A stretch of DNA of 64,000 nucleotides, from contig NZ_JAJEWL010000006.1 of assembly GCF_020687695.1 (NCBI RefSeq), positions 1 to 64,000 of the forward strand, written 5' to 3'. The position numbers and the translations under genes were made by a program. The stretch comes from Pusillimonas sp. MFBS29 (GTDB taxonomy: Bacteria > Pseudomonadota > Gammaproteobacteria > Burkholderiales > Burkholderiaceae_B). Within the stretch, counting starts at the first letter, position 1; each line of letters opens with the position of its first letter. Below the pieces are notes generated by a model, which had not been told where the DNA came from, made no database searches, and worked only from the letters and a program-made list of their open reading frames with translations. This document shows, in pieces, positions 25,779-34,200 of the stretch.

Positions 25779-26042
25779 TCAGGCCACGATCTGGAAGTCG
25801 ATAACTATTTCACCAGGTTCGCGTGCAACGTAATCGATTTTTATATGGTCGCCGAAATGCCCCATTAATTGCTGCAGCAGGGGCAGCGGATCATGATCGT
25901 TGCAAAAGCGCATGGTCTCGCCCGGATGCAGGGCAGACAGGGCGCCAAATATGGCTGCATGCCTGAAACGCTTGGCTACGCCGCGTGCGTCGAAGGGATA
26001 GACAGCATCGGAAAACATGGGAACAGGGGTCGAACTAGACAC
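25779..26042 (-). CDS. DUF2249 domain protein (second copy)
   Basis: A GTG start at 26042 preceded by AAGGAT gives 87 residues; a longer frame runs to 26129 but has no better start. The sequence YPFDARGVAKRFRHAAIFGAL, then PGETMRFCNDHDPLPLLQQL and the ending GEIVIDFQIVA fits the DUF2249 fold. The HDPLPLL motif (a histidine next to proline/leucine) is shared with the copy at 20990. Both lie in the low-oxygen gene block. Function unknown. Confidence 0.8.
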   Translation of the reverse strand: MSSSTPVPMFSDAVYPFDARGVAKRFRHAAIFGALSALHPGETMRFCNDHDPLPLLQQLMGHFGDHIKIDYVAREPGEIVIDFQIVA

Positions 26043-26137
26043 GATTGCATCCTTGAAAGAGTAAAAAAATCGTGTCCTGATTATAGGTAGCGAGCCTCGA
26101 TTTTCAGGCTGGAACCACATTGCCAACAAGGTTGTAT

Positions 26138-27286
26138 TCAGGCGCTTACCAGCGGTTTCTGCGTGCAGGCGATCAAGACACCCACCAGCAATATTGCGCT
26201 TGAAGCGGCCAGTCCGGTGCTCAACGAATCAGACAGGTCGCTGATCCATCCGGTGGCGACCGGCCCTATGGCCTGTCCCAGTGCAAACAGGCTGGTTGCC
26301 ACGGCCAGCGCACTTCCCCAGGCGGGCTTCGGCAGATTGGTCTTGATGAAACCTGTGGCGGCGGATGGCACCATGAATACGCTGGAGCCCACCAACGCGG
26401 CAGACAGCCATAGCCCGGTGATCGTTGGCAAAACCAGTGGCAGACTTGCCCCGATTGCCAAGACCGTCATGGATGCCGCCATGGGCCGGCCATCGCGCCT
26501 GCCGTTAAAGACGGGGGCCCAGATCAACGGCGCCAGCAGCGTCATAATGCCCAGCAGGCTCCACATGATGGAAGTGGTGGCCGCTATGGACAGTGAAGAG
26601 TTCAGTGATTGGCGCAGCCACGCAATAATGAATGTCATGTATGCGATGTAGCCAAGACCGAAGAGAAAATACGCAGTGAACTCGGGCACGCATGGGCGCC
26701 ATGACCACTGAGCACGCAGGCCGGGTGTTGATGGTTCTTGTATGTCACGCATTGCGACCAGCGCTGCAATGGAAAGCGGGATGCAGATGGCTGCGCAAAT
26801 GATCCATGCCCAGGGCCAGGAGGCTGGCCCCGCTGCATCGAATAGCCAGGGCAGCAGCGCGCCGGTGGTCAGCATGCCAATGCCGCCGCCACTAAAGAAC
26901 ACCACAATGGCCCGTGTACCCAGAACGCCCGATAAGACACCGCCGCATATAAAGGCGCCGGCTGCGCCGAAGCCGGCCAGAAACCGGCAGAGCGTAATGA
27001 GATGAAAGTGGTGCGTGAGGCCGTTGGCCAGCAAGGCTGCAGTAGTCAGTGCCAGGCCTGCGACAAATATTCGCCGGTTGCCCAGTCGCGATACACAGGC
27101 CAGCGTAAGCAGTGCGCCCAGCAAATAGCCCAGCGCGTTGGCTGTATTCAACCATCCCGCCTGTGCGTAATTCAGGTTCAGGTCCGTTTGCATCGCCGGC
27201 AGAATCAATGCGTAGCCAAACCGCGCAAAACCTACAGACACGGCGGCTCCGCCTGAAAGGGCCCAAGGTACCAACGCCGGGTTCAT
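26138..27286 (-). CDS. MFS transporter, YbfB/YjiJ family
   Basis: The 382-residue protein has about 12 predicted helices. The N-terminus FARFGYALILPAMQTDLNL with AGWLNTANALGYLLGALL is the signature of the YbfB/YjiJ group. CRFLAGFGAAGAFICGGVL forms helix four. No substrate can be assigned. It is a single-gene unit oriented away from csbD. Confidence 0.88.
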   Translation of the reverse strand: MNPALVPWALSGGAAVSVGFARFGYALILPAMQTDLNLNYAQAGWLNTANALGYLLGALLTLACVSRLGNRRIFVAGLALTTAALLANGLTHHFHLITLCRFLAGFGAAGAFICGGVLSGVLGTRAIVVFFSGGGIGMLTTGALLPWLFDAAGPASWPWAWIICAAICIPLSIAALVAMRDIQEPSTPGLRAQWSWRPCVPEFTAYFLFGLGYIAYMTFIIAWLRQSLNSSLSIAATTSIMWSLLGIMTLLAPLIWAPVFNGRRDGRPMAASMTVLAIGASLPLVLPTITGLWLSAALVGSSVFMVPSAATGFIKTNLPKPAWGSALAVATSLFALGQAIGPVATGWISDLSDSLSTGLAASSAILLVGVLIACTQKPLVSA

Positions 27287-27499
27287 GCAATAGTCTCCTG
27301 AATAAATTTGATTGTTCTTGTTTGCCTGATGTTATCAGTAGTGGCGCAGTTACATTCGTCGTGGATTAGATAAGCAGATGTTACTGTGCCTGTAGCCTGC
27401 CTTGGGTGTTAGCGCCGTTCAGTTACATATAACGGCTTTTTGTAGGACCTGCCCAACCTAAAGACGTTAGGCTGAAGGCGTTATCACAGGAGGTCACTC

Positions 27500-27700
27500 A
27501 TGAACAAAGATATCGTTGAAGGTCAATGGAAACAGTTAGCTGGCAAGGCAAAAGTGGCTTGGGGCGAGCTTACGGATGATGAGCTCACAAAAGTCGAAGG
27601 CAATGCCGAGCGTCTGACAGGTCTGGTACAGGAGAGATACGGCAAGACCCGTGAAGAAGCGGAGGCCGAAGTCAAGAAGTTCTTTGACGACAATCGCTAG
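27500..27700 (+). CDS. CsbD-family stress protein
   Basis: The 66-residue protein is typical of CsbD/YjbJ: MNKDIVEGQWKQLAGKAK, then WGELTDDELTKVEGN and a charged helical C-terminus with a conserved YGKTREEAEAEV. Members are small, hydrophilic and induced by general stress in several bacteria; the molecular role is unknown. GGAGG lies ten bases before the ATG. A strong terminator follows, so it is monocistronic. Confidence 0.93.
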   Translation: MNKDIVEGQWKQLAGKAKVAWGELTDDELTKVEGNAERLTGLVQERYGKTREEAEAEVKKFFDDNR

Positions 27701-27767
27701 GCTTCACACAAGAACAACGCGCACCATCACAGGCCCAGTCCAATCTGATTGAAAGATCAGATTGTTT

Positions 27768-27802
27768 GTCCACCACTTCTCAAGAGCGGTGGACTTTTTT
27801 TT
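27768..27802 (+). terminator. Intrinsic terminator after csbD gene
   Basis: The stem GTCCACC (27768-27774) pairs with GGTGGAC (27788-27794) and is followed by eight T residues. A second hairpin (AATCTGAT..ATCAGATT) lies just before it. Confidence 0.92.
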
Positions 27803-27906
27803 ATGGTGCGTGCTGCCAGGAGTCCCTATAGCCTTCTAAACAGATTCTCACTATTATCTCTGGCTATAGAGCCATTGCTCCTCAAATAACAACCGGAGAT
27901 ACTTTC

Positions 27907-29076
27907 ATGAAACAAAATGCGTGCATCGTTGGCTGGGCGCACTCACCCTTTGGCAAGTCGGACGTACCGGATGTGGAAAGTCTGATCGCCAGCGTGGCGC
28001 GGCCGGCGCTGGACCATGCCGGCGTTGCACCGGAAGATGTTGATTTCATTACTGTTGGTGTTTTTAACAATGGTCTTACACCGCAAGGCTTCGAGGGTGC
28101 ATTGGTATCACTCGGAGAGCCACGACTGCGCTTCACGCCCGCCATCCACGTGGAAAATGCCTGTGCCACCGGCACCGCTGCGCTGCATACTGCGCTTGAC
28201 TTCATCGAAAGTGGCCGCGGCCGTATTGCACTGGTCGTTGGCGCTGAGAAGATGACTGCGCTGCCACCGCGGGAGCTGCCCAACATCTTGCTGAGCGGCG
28301 GCTATCGCAAAGAGGAAGACAACCCGCTGGGCTTTGCGGGCATCTTCGGAGATATCGCCACCACCTATTTCGAGCGTTACGGTGATCACCGTGAAGAGCT
28401 GGCAATGATTGCTGCCAAGAACCACGCCAATGCAGTGAACAATCCCTATGCCCACGTGCGTAAGGATCTGGGCTTTGAGTTCTGCAATACGGAGTCGGAC
28501 CGTAATCCGCTGGTGGCTGGCCCGCTCAGGCGATCGGATTGCTCCATGGTGTCCGATGGTGCTGCCGCATTGGTCGTTGCCGATGCGCAAACCGCCGCAA
28601 CGCTGCAACGTGCCATACGACTGCGTGCGCGTACGCATGTCAACGACTTCCTGCCTTTGTCGCGCCGGGATCCTATCGACTTCGAAGGCCCGCGCCTTGC
28701 ATGGCAGAAGGCCCTGTCCACGGCCGGCATTTCACTCGATGATCTGAGCCTGGTGGAAACCCACGACTGCTTCACAGTCGCCGAGATGATCGAGTACGAG
28801 GCCATGGGTCTGATGCCGCGCGGCGAAGGCTGGCGAGCCATCAAAGAGGGGCTGACCCTGCGCGATGGCAAGCTGCCGGTGAATGTGACGGGCGGCTTGA
28901 AGGCCAGAGGCCATCCGCTGGGAGCCACTGGTGTGTCTCAGCACGTTATGGTGGCCATGCAACTGGCAGGCGAAGCAGGAGACATGCAAATGCCGAACGC
29001 AGAACTCGGAGGCGTCTTCAACATGGGTGGTGCGGCGGTCACGAACTACGTCTCTATTCTGGAGCGCGTGAAATGA
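27907..29076 (+). CDS. Thiolase-family acetyl-CoA acetyltransferase (SCPx-like)
   Basis: The 389-residue protein has the thiolase fold with the nucleophilic cysteine in VENACATGTAALH. The C-terminal histidine motif is GGLKARGHPLGATG, and a THDCFTVAEM segment replaces the NEAFA motif of classical thiolases, as in the SCPx-type group. The SCPx-like group is often involved in degrading unusual acyl chains such as steroid or branched side chains. The stop overlaps the next start as ATGA, so it is co-translated with the acyl-CoA ligase. Confidence 0.87.
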   Translation: MKQNACIVGWAHSPFGKSDVPDVESLIASVARPALDHAGVAPEDVDFITVGVFNNGLTPQGFEGALVSLGEPRLRFTPAIHVENACATGTAALHTALDFIESGRGRIALVVGAEKMTALPPRELPNILLSGGYRKEEDNPLGFAGIFGDIATTYFERYGDHREELAMIAAKNHANAVNNPYAHVRKDLGFEFCNTESDRNPLVAGPLRRSDCSMVSDGAAALVVADAQTAATLQRAIRLRARTHVNDFLPLSRRDPIDFEGPRLAWQKALSTAGISLDDLSLVETHDCFTVAEMIEYEAMGLMPRGEGWRAIKEGLTLRDGKLPVNVTGGLKARGHPLGATGVSQHVMVAMQLAGEAGDMQMPNAELGGVFNMGGAAVTNYVSILERVK

Positions 29077-30698
29077 AGATTATCCATCAGGATTTTCTGT
29101 CGCAGAGCGTGCCTAACCTTGCGTATATGGTCACGCAGAATGCACGCCGCTTTCCAGAGCGTCCGGCGTTGGTCTGGCGCGATGTGTCCTTGAGTTGGTC
29201 TGAGCTGGATGCCCGGGTCTCGGCGCTCGCCGCTGCCTTGCTTGACCTGGGCGTACAGCCCGGTGAAGCCGTGTTGGCGCATAGCAAGAACAGCAACGAG
29301 ATGTTTGAAGCGATGCTGGCTACATTTCGCATCGCTGCGGTATGGGTGCCGACCAACTTCCGGCTCGCTCCCGATGATGTGGCTTACATGGCTGAAGTTA
29401 CCCAGCCGCGGGTTTTTTTGTGCCAGACTGACTTCCCGGAGTATGCCGATGCAGTGGCTCAGGCCGTGGCGGGAGCGCAGCGTGTCTGGCTGACCGGCGA
29501 TGCCGGTGTGGAAGACGATTCAGCGTGCCTGAGTACATTGATGGCTGCGCAGTCCGGCACGATTGTGCCGAATGCCGGCGTGCAACGGGATAGCGCTTGC
29601 TGGCTGTTCTTCACATCAGGAACCACCGGCCGACCAAAGGCTGCGGTACTCACACAGGGGCAGCTTGGCTATGTCATCACCAACCACTTGTGTGACCTGA
29701 TGCCCGGATCCACCGAGCTTGACGGGTCGCTCGTGCTGGCTCCCTTGTCGCACGGTGCAGGCATGCATCAATTGAACATGGTGGCACGGGGCGGCGTAAC
29801 GGTGTTGATGCCGTCAGAAAAATTTGATGCCGCGACGGCATTTCAATTGATCCAGACCCACGGTCTGACCAACCTGTTCACGGTTCCAACCATCCTGAAG
29901 ATGCTGATTGAGGACTCGAGTGTGGATCAATTCGATCATTCGAGCCTGCGCTATGTTGTTTACGCAGGAGCACCCATGTATCGCCAGGATCAGAAGCTGG
30001 CGCTACAGAAGTTGGGCTCGGTGCTGGTGCAGTACTATGGCTTGGCCGAGGTTACGGGAAACATCACAGTACTGCCTGGCCGTGAACACGATGCCGGAGA
30101 CGAAGAGCGCCGGCCTGGCACTTGTGGCTTTGAGCGCACCGGGATGCAGGTGTCGATTCAGGATGATGCCGGCAACGAAGTTGAGCCAGGCCAGATCGGT
30201 GAGCTCTGTGTTATTGGCCCGGCCGTCTTTGCCGGCTATTACAACAATCCCGAGGCCAATGCCAAGTGCTTCCGGAACGGCTGGTTCCGTACCGGTGACT
30301 TGGGCTACCGCGACAACGAGGGCTACATCTATCTGACGGGCCGCTCATCTGATATGTATATCTCGGGCGGGTCCAATATCTATCCCCGCGAGATCGAAGA
30401 GAAGATGCTGACGCACGAGGCTGTCAGTGAGGTGGCGATCGTGGGTGTTGCCGATCCGAAGTGGGGTGAGGTTGGTGTGGCGGTATGCGTGTTGCGCGAA
30501 GGAGCGCAATTGCAAGAGGCTGCGATGCTGGAATGGATGTCCAGTCGTGTGGCGCGCTACAAACTGCCCAAGCGGATTTTCTTCTGGCCGGAGTTGCCGA
30601 AATCGGGCTATGGAAAGGTGCCCAAGGCTTTGGTGCGCGATGAGTTGCGCCAGCGCGGTTTGCTGACCTCTACAGGAGCGCTTGATGCGAAGCATTGA
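29073..30698 (+). CDS. AMP-dependent acyl-CoA synthetase/ligase
   Basis: The 541-residue protein is an ANL-superfamily acyl-CoA ligase. The P-loop is FFTSGTTGRPKAA, the A5 motif is QYYGLAEVTG, A7 is GWFRTGDLGYRD, A8 is YLTGRSSDMYISGG, and the catalytic lysine motif is KSGYGKVPK near the end. It activates a carboxylic acid to its CoA thioester through an acyl-AMP. Together with the thiolase it suggests catabolism of a particular acyl substrate, which the sequence does not identify. It overlaps both neighbours. Confidence 0.92.
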   Translation: MKIIHQDFLSQSVPNLAYMVTQNARRFPERPALVWRDVSLSWSELDARVSALAAALLDLGVQPGEAVLAHSKNSNEMFEAMLATFRIAAVWVPTNFRLAPDDVAYMAEVTQPRVFLCQTDFPEYADAVAQAVAGAQRVWLTGDAGVEDDSACLSTLMAAQSGTIVPNAGVQRDSACWLFFTSGTTGRPKAAVLTQGQLGYVITNHLCDLMPGSTELDGSLVLAPLSHGAGMHQLNMVARGGVTVLMPSEKFDAATAFQLIQTHGLTNLFTVPTILKMLIEDSSVDQFDHSSLRYVVYAGAPMYRQDQKLALQKLGSVLVQYYGLAEVTGNITVLPGREHDAGDEERRPGTCGFERTGMQVSIQDDAGNEVEPGQIGELCVIGPAVFAGYYNNPEANAKCFRNGWFRTGDLGYRDNEGYIYLTGRSSDMYISGGSNIYPREIEEKMLTHEAVSEVAIVGVADPKWGEVGVAVCVLREGAQLQEAAMLEWMSSRVARYKLPKRIFFWPELPKSGYGKVPKALVRDELRQRGLLTSTGALDAKH

Positions 30699-31539
30699 AC
30701 AGCCGGGGCCGGTGCATCCAGAGCGTGTTCAATACGCGCCAGCAATTATTCGAGCAATTGATGTCGAGTTACCGCCGGGAGTTTCCCTGCTCGAGGGACT
30801 GGCCGATGCTGTGCACTCACAGGGAGTATCCAGCGCAGTCTTTTCGCTGCAAGGCGGCTCATTCGAGCCCTTGGCGTATTACATGCCTGATCTTTCCGGC
30901 ACACCGGAGCATGTCGCTTATTTCAGCGAGCGCTTTGATGCGCCGGGCGAAGCGCGAATCGATTCGGGCAGCATCACCTTTGGTGTGCGACAAGGTCAGC
31001 CGTGGTTGCATTGTCATGCGATCTGGGTTGATCCGGACGGTCGGCGCAGAAGCGGGCATTTGATGCCAGAGGCATCACGTGTCTCTTCCGCAGTTCGCCT
31101 TAAAGCCTGGATGCTTGATGGTGCAGGCTTTGACGTACAGGCTGATGCAGAGACGAACTTCAGTCTGATGCAGGTTTCTGCCGCTGCAGAACCCTTACAA
31201 GACGCCAATGCTTATGTGGTGCGGCTCAGGCCCAACCAGGATCTCTGTCTGGCACTAGAGGCGCTATGTACTAACCTGGGTATTCGTCGGGCTCGCATCC
31301 GCGGTGGTGTTGGCAGTCTCATTGGCGCGGTATTCGAAGACGGCCGGGTCATCGAGCCGTTTGTCACCGAGGTCTTTATCCAGTCCGGAGCAATTGATCT
31401 CAACAGCGATGGTGCTCCACAAGCCTGTGTGGACATCGGACTGGTCGCCCACACAGGTGAGATTGCCGAAGGCCGGCTCAAGCGTGGTGAGAACCCGGTT
31501 CTGATTACCTTTGAACTGGTGATTGACCCGCTGGAATGA
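30685..31539 (+). CDS. Protein with two tandem PPC (DUF296) domains
   Basis: The ATG at 30685 gives 284 residues and overlaps the end of the ligase gene. The first half (about 15-140) has the PPC pattern: GVSSAVFSLQGGSFEPLAYY, then WLHCHAIWVDPDG and SGHLMPEASRV. The second half (about 155-284) repeats the fold with LGIRRARIRGGVGSLIGAVF, but the paired histidines are lost. PPC domains are found alone in bacteria or with AT-hooks in plants, and no AT-hook is seen here. The function in an acyl-CoA operon is unknown. Confidence 0.78.
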   Translation: MRSIEQPGPVHPERVQYAPAIIRAIDVELPPGVSLLEGLADAVHSQGVSSAVFSLQGGSFEPLAYYMPDLSGTPEHVAYFSERFDAPGEARIDSGSITFGVRQGQPWLHCHAIWVDPDGRRRSGHLMPEASRVSSAVRLKAWMLDGAGFDVQADAETNFSLMQVSAAAEPLQDANAYVVRLRPNQDLCLALEALCTNLGIRRARIRGGVGSLIGAVFEDGRVIEPFVTEVFIQSGAIDLNSDGAPQACVDIGLVAHTGEIAEGRLKRGENPVLITFELVIDPLE

Positions 31540-31568
31540 GCGTTGGTTGTTGGTGCAACCGGCTCGCT

Positions 31569-33011
31569 TCAATCGTCCAGGTTGCGTACGGTCGCATGCA
31601 GGTTGCCTAGATCAAAGTGTGACCATCGTGCCCTCAGGCGCAGCATGAGGCATGACACCAGGGCGGGAACCAGCGCAGCGAGCAGGAATGATTCGAGCAG
31701 ATAAGTGGGTTTTTCACCCGGAGCTGGAAAGAACATGATGCCTGCGATCAGTCCGCATAAGGTGCTTGCAAAGGCGATGGTACCGTTATGGCGCCGGTTA
31801 TACAGGCCGAAAAAAACGGGGAAGGCCGCCGCTGAGCAGAACAGGTCGGCCAGTAGAAACAGGTAAAGCACGCTATATCCCTGGGCCGCGACGATCATGA
31901 CTGGTATGGCCAACAGGAAGATTAGCCAGCGTGACAGCCCCATCAGAGTCTCTTTCTTCATCAAGGGTGCCAATCGGCGCACATCAACGGCAATGAGACT
32001 GGAAATGGCGCTGATCGTTGTGTCGGCGGTGCTCATGACCAGCGCCAGGCCAAGGGGAATCAGGGCCACGGTAAACCATGCGGGAATATGGGACTGCAAA
32101 ACGCTGAATAGGGCAACGGAGCTGTCCCCGGTATGCCCCAGTCCTACGAAGGCCAGTCCGAACAGTCCCATTAACAGAATAAATGGGCCGGCGAACAGGC
32201 CACCAAGCAAAAAGCCTCTGCGCATGGTGCGTGTGTCGCGGGCAGAATAAACGCGTTGCCAATTGCCCTGATGAAACAGTCCGGTCAGCAGGATTGCGAC
32301 GAAAAAGGTAAGACCCGCCTTCAGCCCTGTAGGATCAGTCAGGCTGAGTAACTGAGGCGCTTTTTCGTGTAACCCTTCCAGGACCGGAGCAGGGCCGCCC
32401 GTGGCGTACCAGCCCAGCGCGATCAATGTCAGCAGCAGTGGAACAATAACCACCATTTGCACCTTGTCTGTAAAGATTGATGCACGCAGGCCGCCGTAAG
32501 AGGTATAGAGCAGCGTTGAACCCATGACGATGGCAGCGGTGACCCATAACGGTACTGGCGCCAGCAACCGCACCAGTTTGGCGATTGCGGTGATCTCGGC
32601 AGCCAGGGTGATGAACATGTAGAACATCATGATCAGCAGGACAAGCCCATACATGGCCTTGCCGTAACGCATGATCACGAACTCGGTCAGTGTGTGGCCT
32701 TGCGGCATGAGTTCACGCATCCGCTGTCCTAGTGGGATCATCAGCCAGCGGGGTGAAGCGGCACCCAGGCCATAGCCGATGACAGCTGCCAGCCCGCCCC
32801 AGGTTGCCGCCTGGGCTGGCGCGAATAGTATCCACGCGCCCAGCGATGTGGCCAGCAGAGTCAGAATCGTGGCGGTAGTTCCCTGCGTGTTGCGAGCGAC
32901 GACATAGTCTTCAAGGCTGCCGCGATCGTGTCTGGAATACAGCATGCCGGATACGGCAAAGCCTGCCGAGAACAGCAATAGCCACAGTACGGCGGAGGTG
33001 CTGGTAAGCAT
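31569..33011 (-). CDS. Sodium:solute symporter (SSS family), probable thiamin-related transporter (ThiV-like)
   Basis: The ATG at 33011 follows CAGGGAAAA and gives 480 residues; the frame continues upstream to 33044. About 13 helices are predicted, with the SSS-type segments TEFVIMRYGKAMYGLVLL and LALVMSTADTTISAISSL. A TPP riboswitch lies in its leader (33112-33200). SSS-family members under TPP control were earlier predicted to be thiamin or precursor transporters (ThiV), and this gene fits that group. The actual substrate is not known from sequence. Confidence 0.83.
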   Translation of the reverse strand: MLTSTSAVLWLLLFSAGFAVSGMLYSRHDRGSLEDYVVARNTQGTTATILTLLATSLGAWILFAPAQAATWGGLAAVIGYGLGAASPRWLMIPLGQRMRELMPQGHTLTEFVIMRYGKAMYGLVLLIMMFYMFITLAAEITAIAKLVRLLAPVPLWVTAAIVMGSTLLYTSYGGLRASIFTDKVQMVVIVPLLLTLIALGWYATGGPAPVLEGLHEKAPQLLSLTDPTGLKAGLTFFVAILLTGLFHQGNWQRVYSARDTRTMRRGFLLGGLFAGPFILLMGLFGLAFVGLGHTGDSSVALFSVLQSHIPAWFTVALIPLGLALVMSTADTTISAISSLIAVDVRRLAPLMKKETLMGLSRWLIFLLAIPVMIVAAQGYSVLYLFLLADLFCSAAAFPVFFGLYNRRHNGTIAFASTLCGLIAGIMFFPAPGEKPTYLLESFLLAALVPALVSCLMLRLRARWSHFDLGNLHATVRNLDD

Positions 33012-33111
33012 GTTTTTCCCTGGTTGTCCGGCGTGCCGGTACACGTACAGCCAGCCTGGTGACCGGCAACGAACGGGTATAACGGAGAAAGGGGGGGCGT
33101 AATGCTTGGTG

Positions 33112-33200
33112 TCCTTCCCTTCGCCGGCATTACCCGGATCAGGTTCAAAGGGTTACCGCATTGATTTGCGGAGTCTCAGCCCGTGACAGGCTCCCCCAGG
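33112..33200 (-). ncRNA. TPP (THI-box) riboswitch, leader of the SSS symporter
   Basis: On the minus strand the conserved pieces occur in order: CTGGGGGAGCC, GGCTGAGA, ACCCTTTGAACCTGATC and GGGTAATGCCGGCGAAGGGAAG. These form the P1-P5 helices and the CUGAGA and GAACCUGAU cores of the thiamin pyrophosphate aptamer. It ends about 100 bases before the symporter start. Confidence 0.95.
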
Positions 33201-33269
33201 AATTGTCGGCAAGCTTAATGTGAGTGGGCCTACTTGTCAATTGCGCGTATTGCGTTATGATGGCGCAAC

Positions 33270-33352
33270 GACACGGGGTGCCGGGTGTACATTGCCTGGC
33301 TGAGATCAACACCCGTCGAACCTGAAACAGCTAGTACTGGCGAAGGGATGTC
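33270..33352 (+). ncRNA. TPP (THI-box) riboswitch, leader of the SDR-monooxygenase operon
   Basis: The plus strand has ACACGGGGTGCC, GGCTGAGATCAACACCC, GAACCTGA and CTAGTACTGGCGAAGGGATGT in the aptamer order, with paired P1 ends. The J-P4/P5 part (AACAGCTAGTACTGGCG) deviates from the usual ATCTGGATAATGCCAGCG but keeps the essential bases. It starts about 70 bases from the divergent riboswitch. Confidence 0.92.
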
Positions 33353-33376
33353 GGCAAGCGGCCCGCAACCGCGCGC

Positions 33377-33406
33377 GCATACCTTCCTTCTTTTTAACAG
33401 GTATGC
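33377..33406 (+). promoter_or_regulatory. Hairpin masking the ribosome-binding site downstream of the TPP riboswitch
   Basis: GCATACCT (33377-33384) pairs perfectly with AGGTATGC (33399-33406), which contains the AGG ribosome-binding bases and ends two bases before the ATG at 33408. Such a stem would block initiation, so the riboswitch probably acts on translation. No poly-T tract follows. Confidence 0.6.
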
Positions 33407-33407
33407 C

Positions 33408-34190
33408 ATGAACAACAGCCACGAAACACTTTCCATTCCACAACAAATCGTTCTGGTCACCGGTGGTGCCCGAGGACTGGGCGAGCATATTGTCCGCGCT
33501 TTCCTGCGTGAAGGCGCCCGAGTGGTTGTGAACTATCTTCACAGCGCCGAAAGCGCGAACAAGCTTGCCGGCGATTCGGCAGGGCAGGCACTGGCATTGC
33601 AGGCCGACGTCGGTGATGCGCAGGCTGTGCAGGTCATGCTGGCTCAGGCTCGCGAGCACTTTGGCATGCCGGTAACGACGGTTGTCAATAATGCCTTACC
33701 CGCCTTTTCCTTTAATGGTGATGCAAGACCGCATGCGGATGCCTTGTCGGGCAGCGACCTGCAGCAGCAGTTTCAGGGAGTGGTTTGTGGCGCTCTGAAC
33801 ACCATTCAGGCAGCATTGCCCGGCATGCGCGAAATGGGGTTTGGTCGTGTCATCAATGTGGGCACCAATTTGTTTCAGAATCCCGTTGTGCCGTATCACG
33901 ACTATACGGCTGCCAAGGCCGCTTTGTTATCCCTGACGCGCACCCTGTCTCACGATTTGGGGCCGGACGGCATCACCGTCAATATGGTGTCTGGCGGTTT
34001 GTTACGAACCACCGATGCCTCGGCGGGTACACCCGAGGCAGTCTTCGACCTGATTGCCGCGAGTACCCCGCTGCGTCGCGTCACCACTCCTGCGGAGTTT
34101 GCCGATGCTGTGCTGTTTTTTGCCTCTGCCTGGTCGCGATCCGTGACCGGACAGAACCTGGTTGTGGACGGCGGTCTGGTCAAGAACTGA
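33408..34190 (+). CDS. Short-chain dehydrogenase/reductase (FabG-like) under TPP riboswitch
   Basis: The 260-residue protein is a classical SDR. It has the cofactor motif VTGGARGLGEH, VNYLHSAES after beta-2 (suggesting NADP preference), VNNAL in place of NNAG, and the catalytic Tyr/Lys in YHDYTAAKAALLSL. ITVNMVSGGLLRT follows. The usual catalytic serine position reads VGTNLF. Proteins of this shape are usually called 3-oxoacyl-ACP reductase-like, but the upstream TPP aptamer argues for a thiamin-related substrate. It is ten bases before the monooxygenase gene. Confidence 0.88.
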   Translation: MNNSHETLSIPQQIVLVTGGARGLGEHIVRAFLREGARVVVNYLHSAESANKLAGDSAGQALALQADVGDAQAVQVMLAQAREHFGMPVTTVVNNALPAFSFNGDARPHADALSGSDLQQQFQGVVCGALNTIQAALPGMREMGFGRVINVGTNLFQNPVVPYHDYTAAKAALLSLTRTLSHDLGPDGITVNMVSGGLLRTTDASAGTPEAVFDLIAASTPLRRVTTPAEFADAVLFFASAWSRSVTGQNLVVDGGLVKN

Positions 34191-34200
34191 AGGCAAGAAC

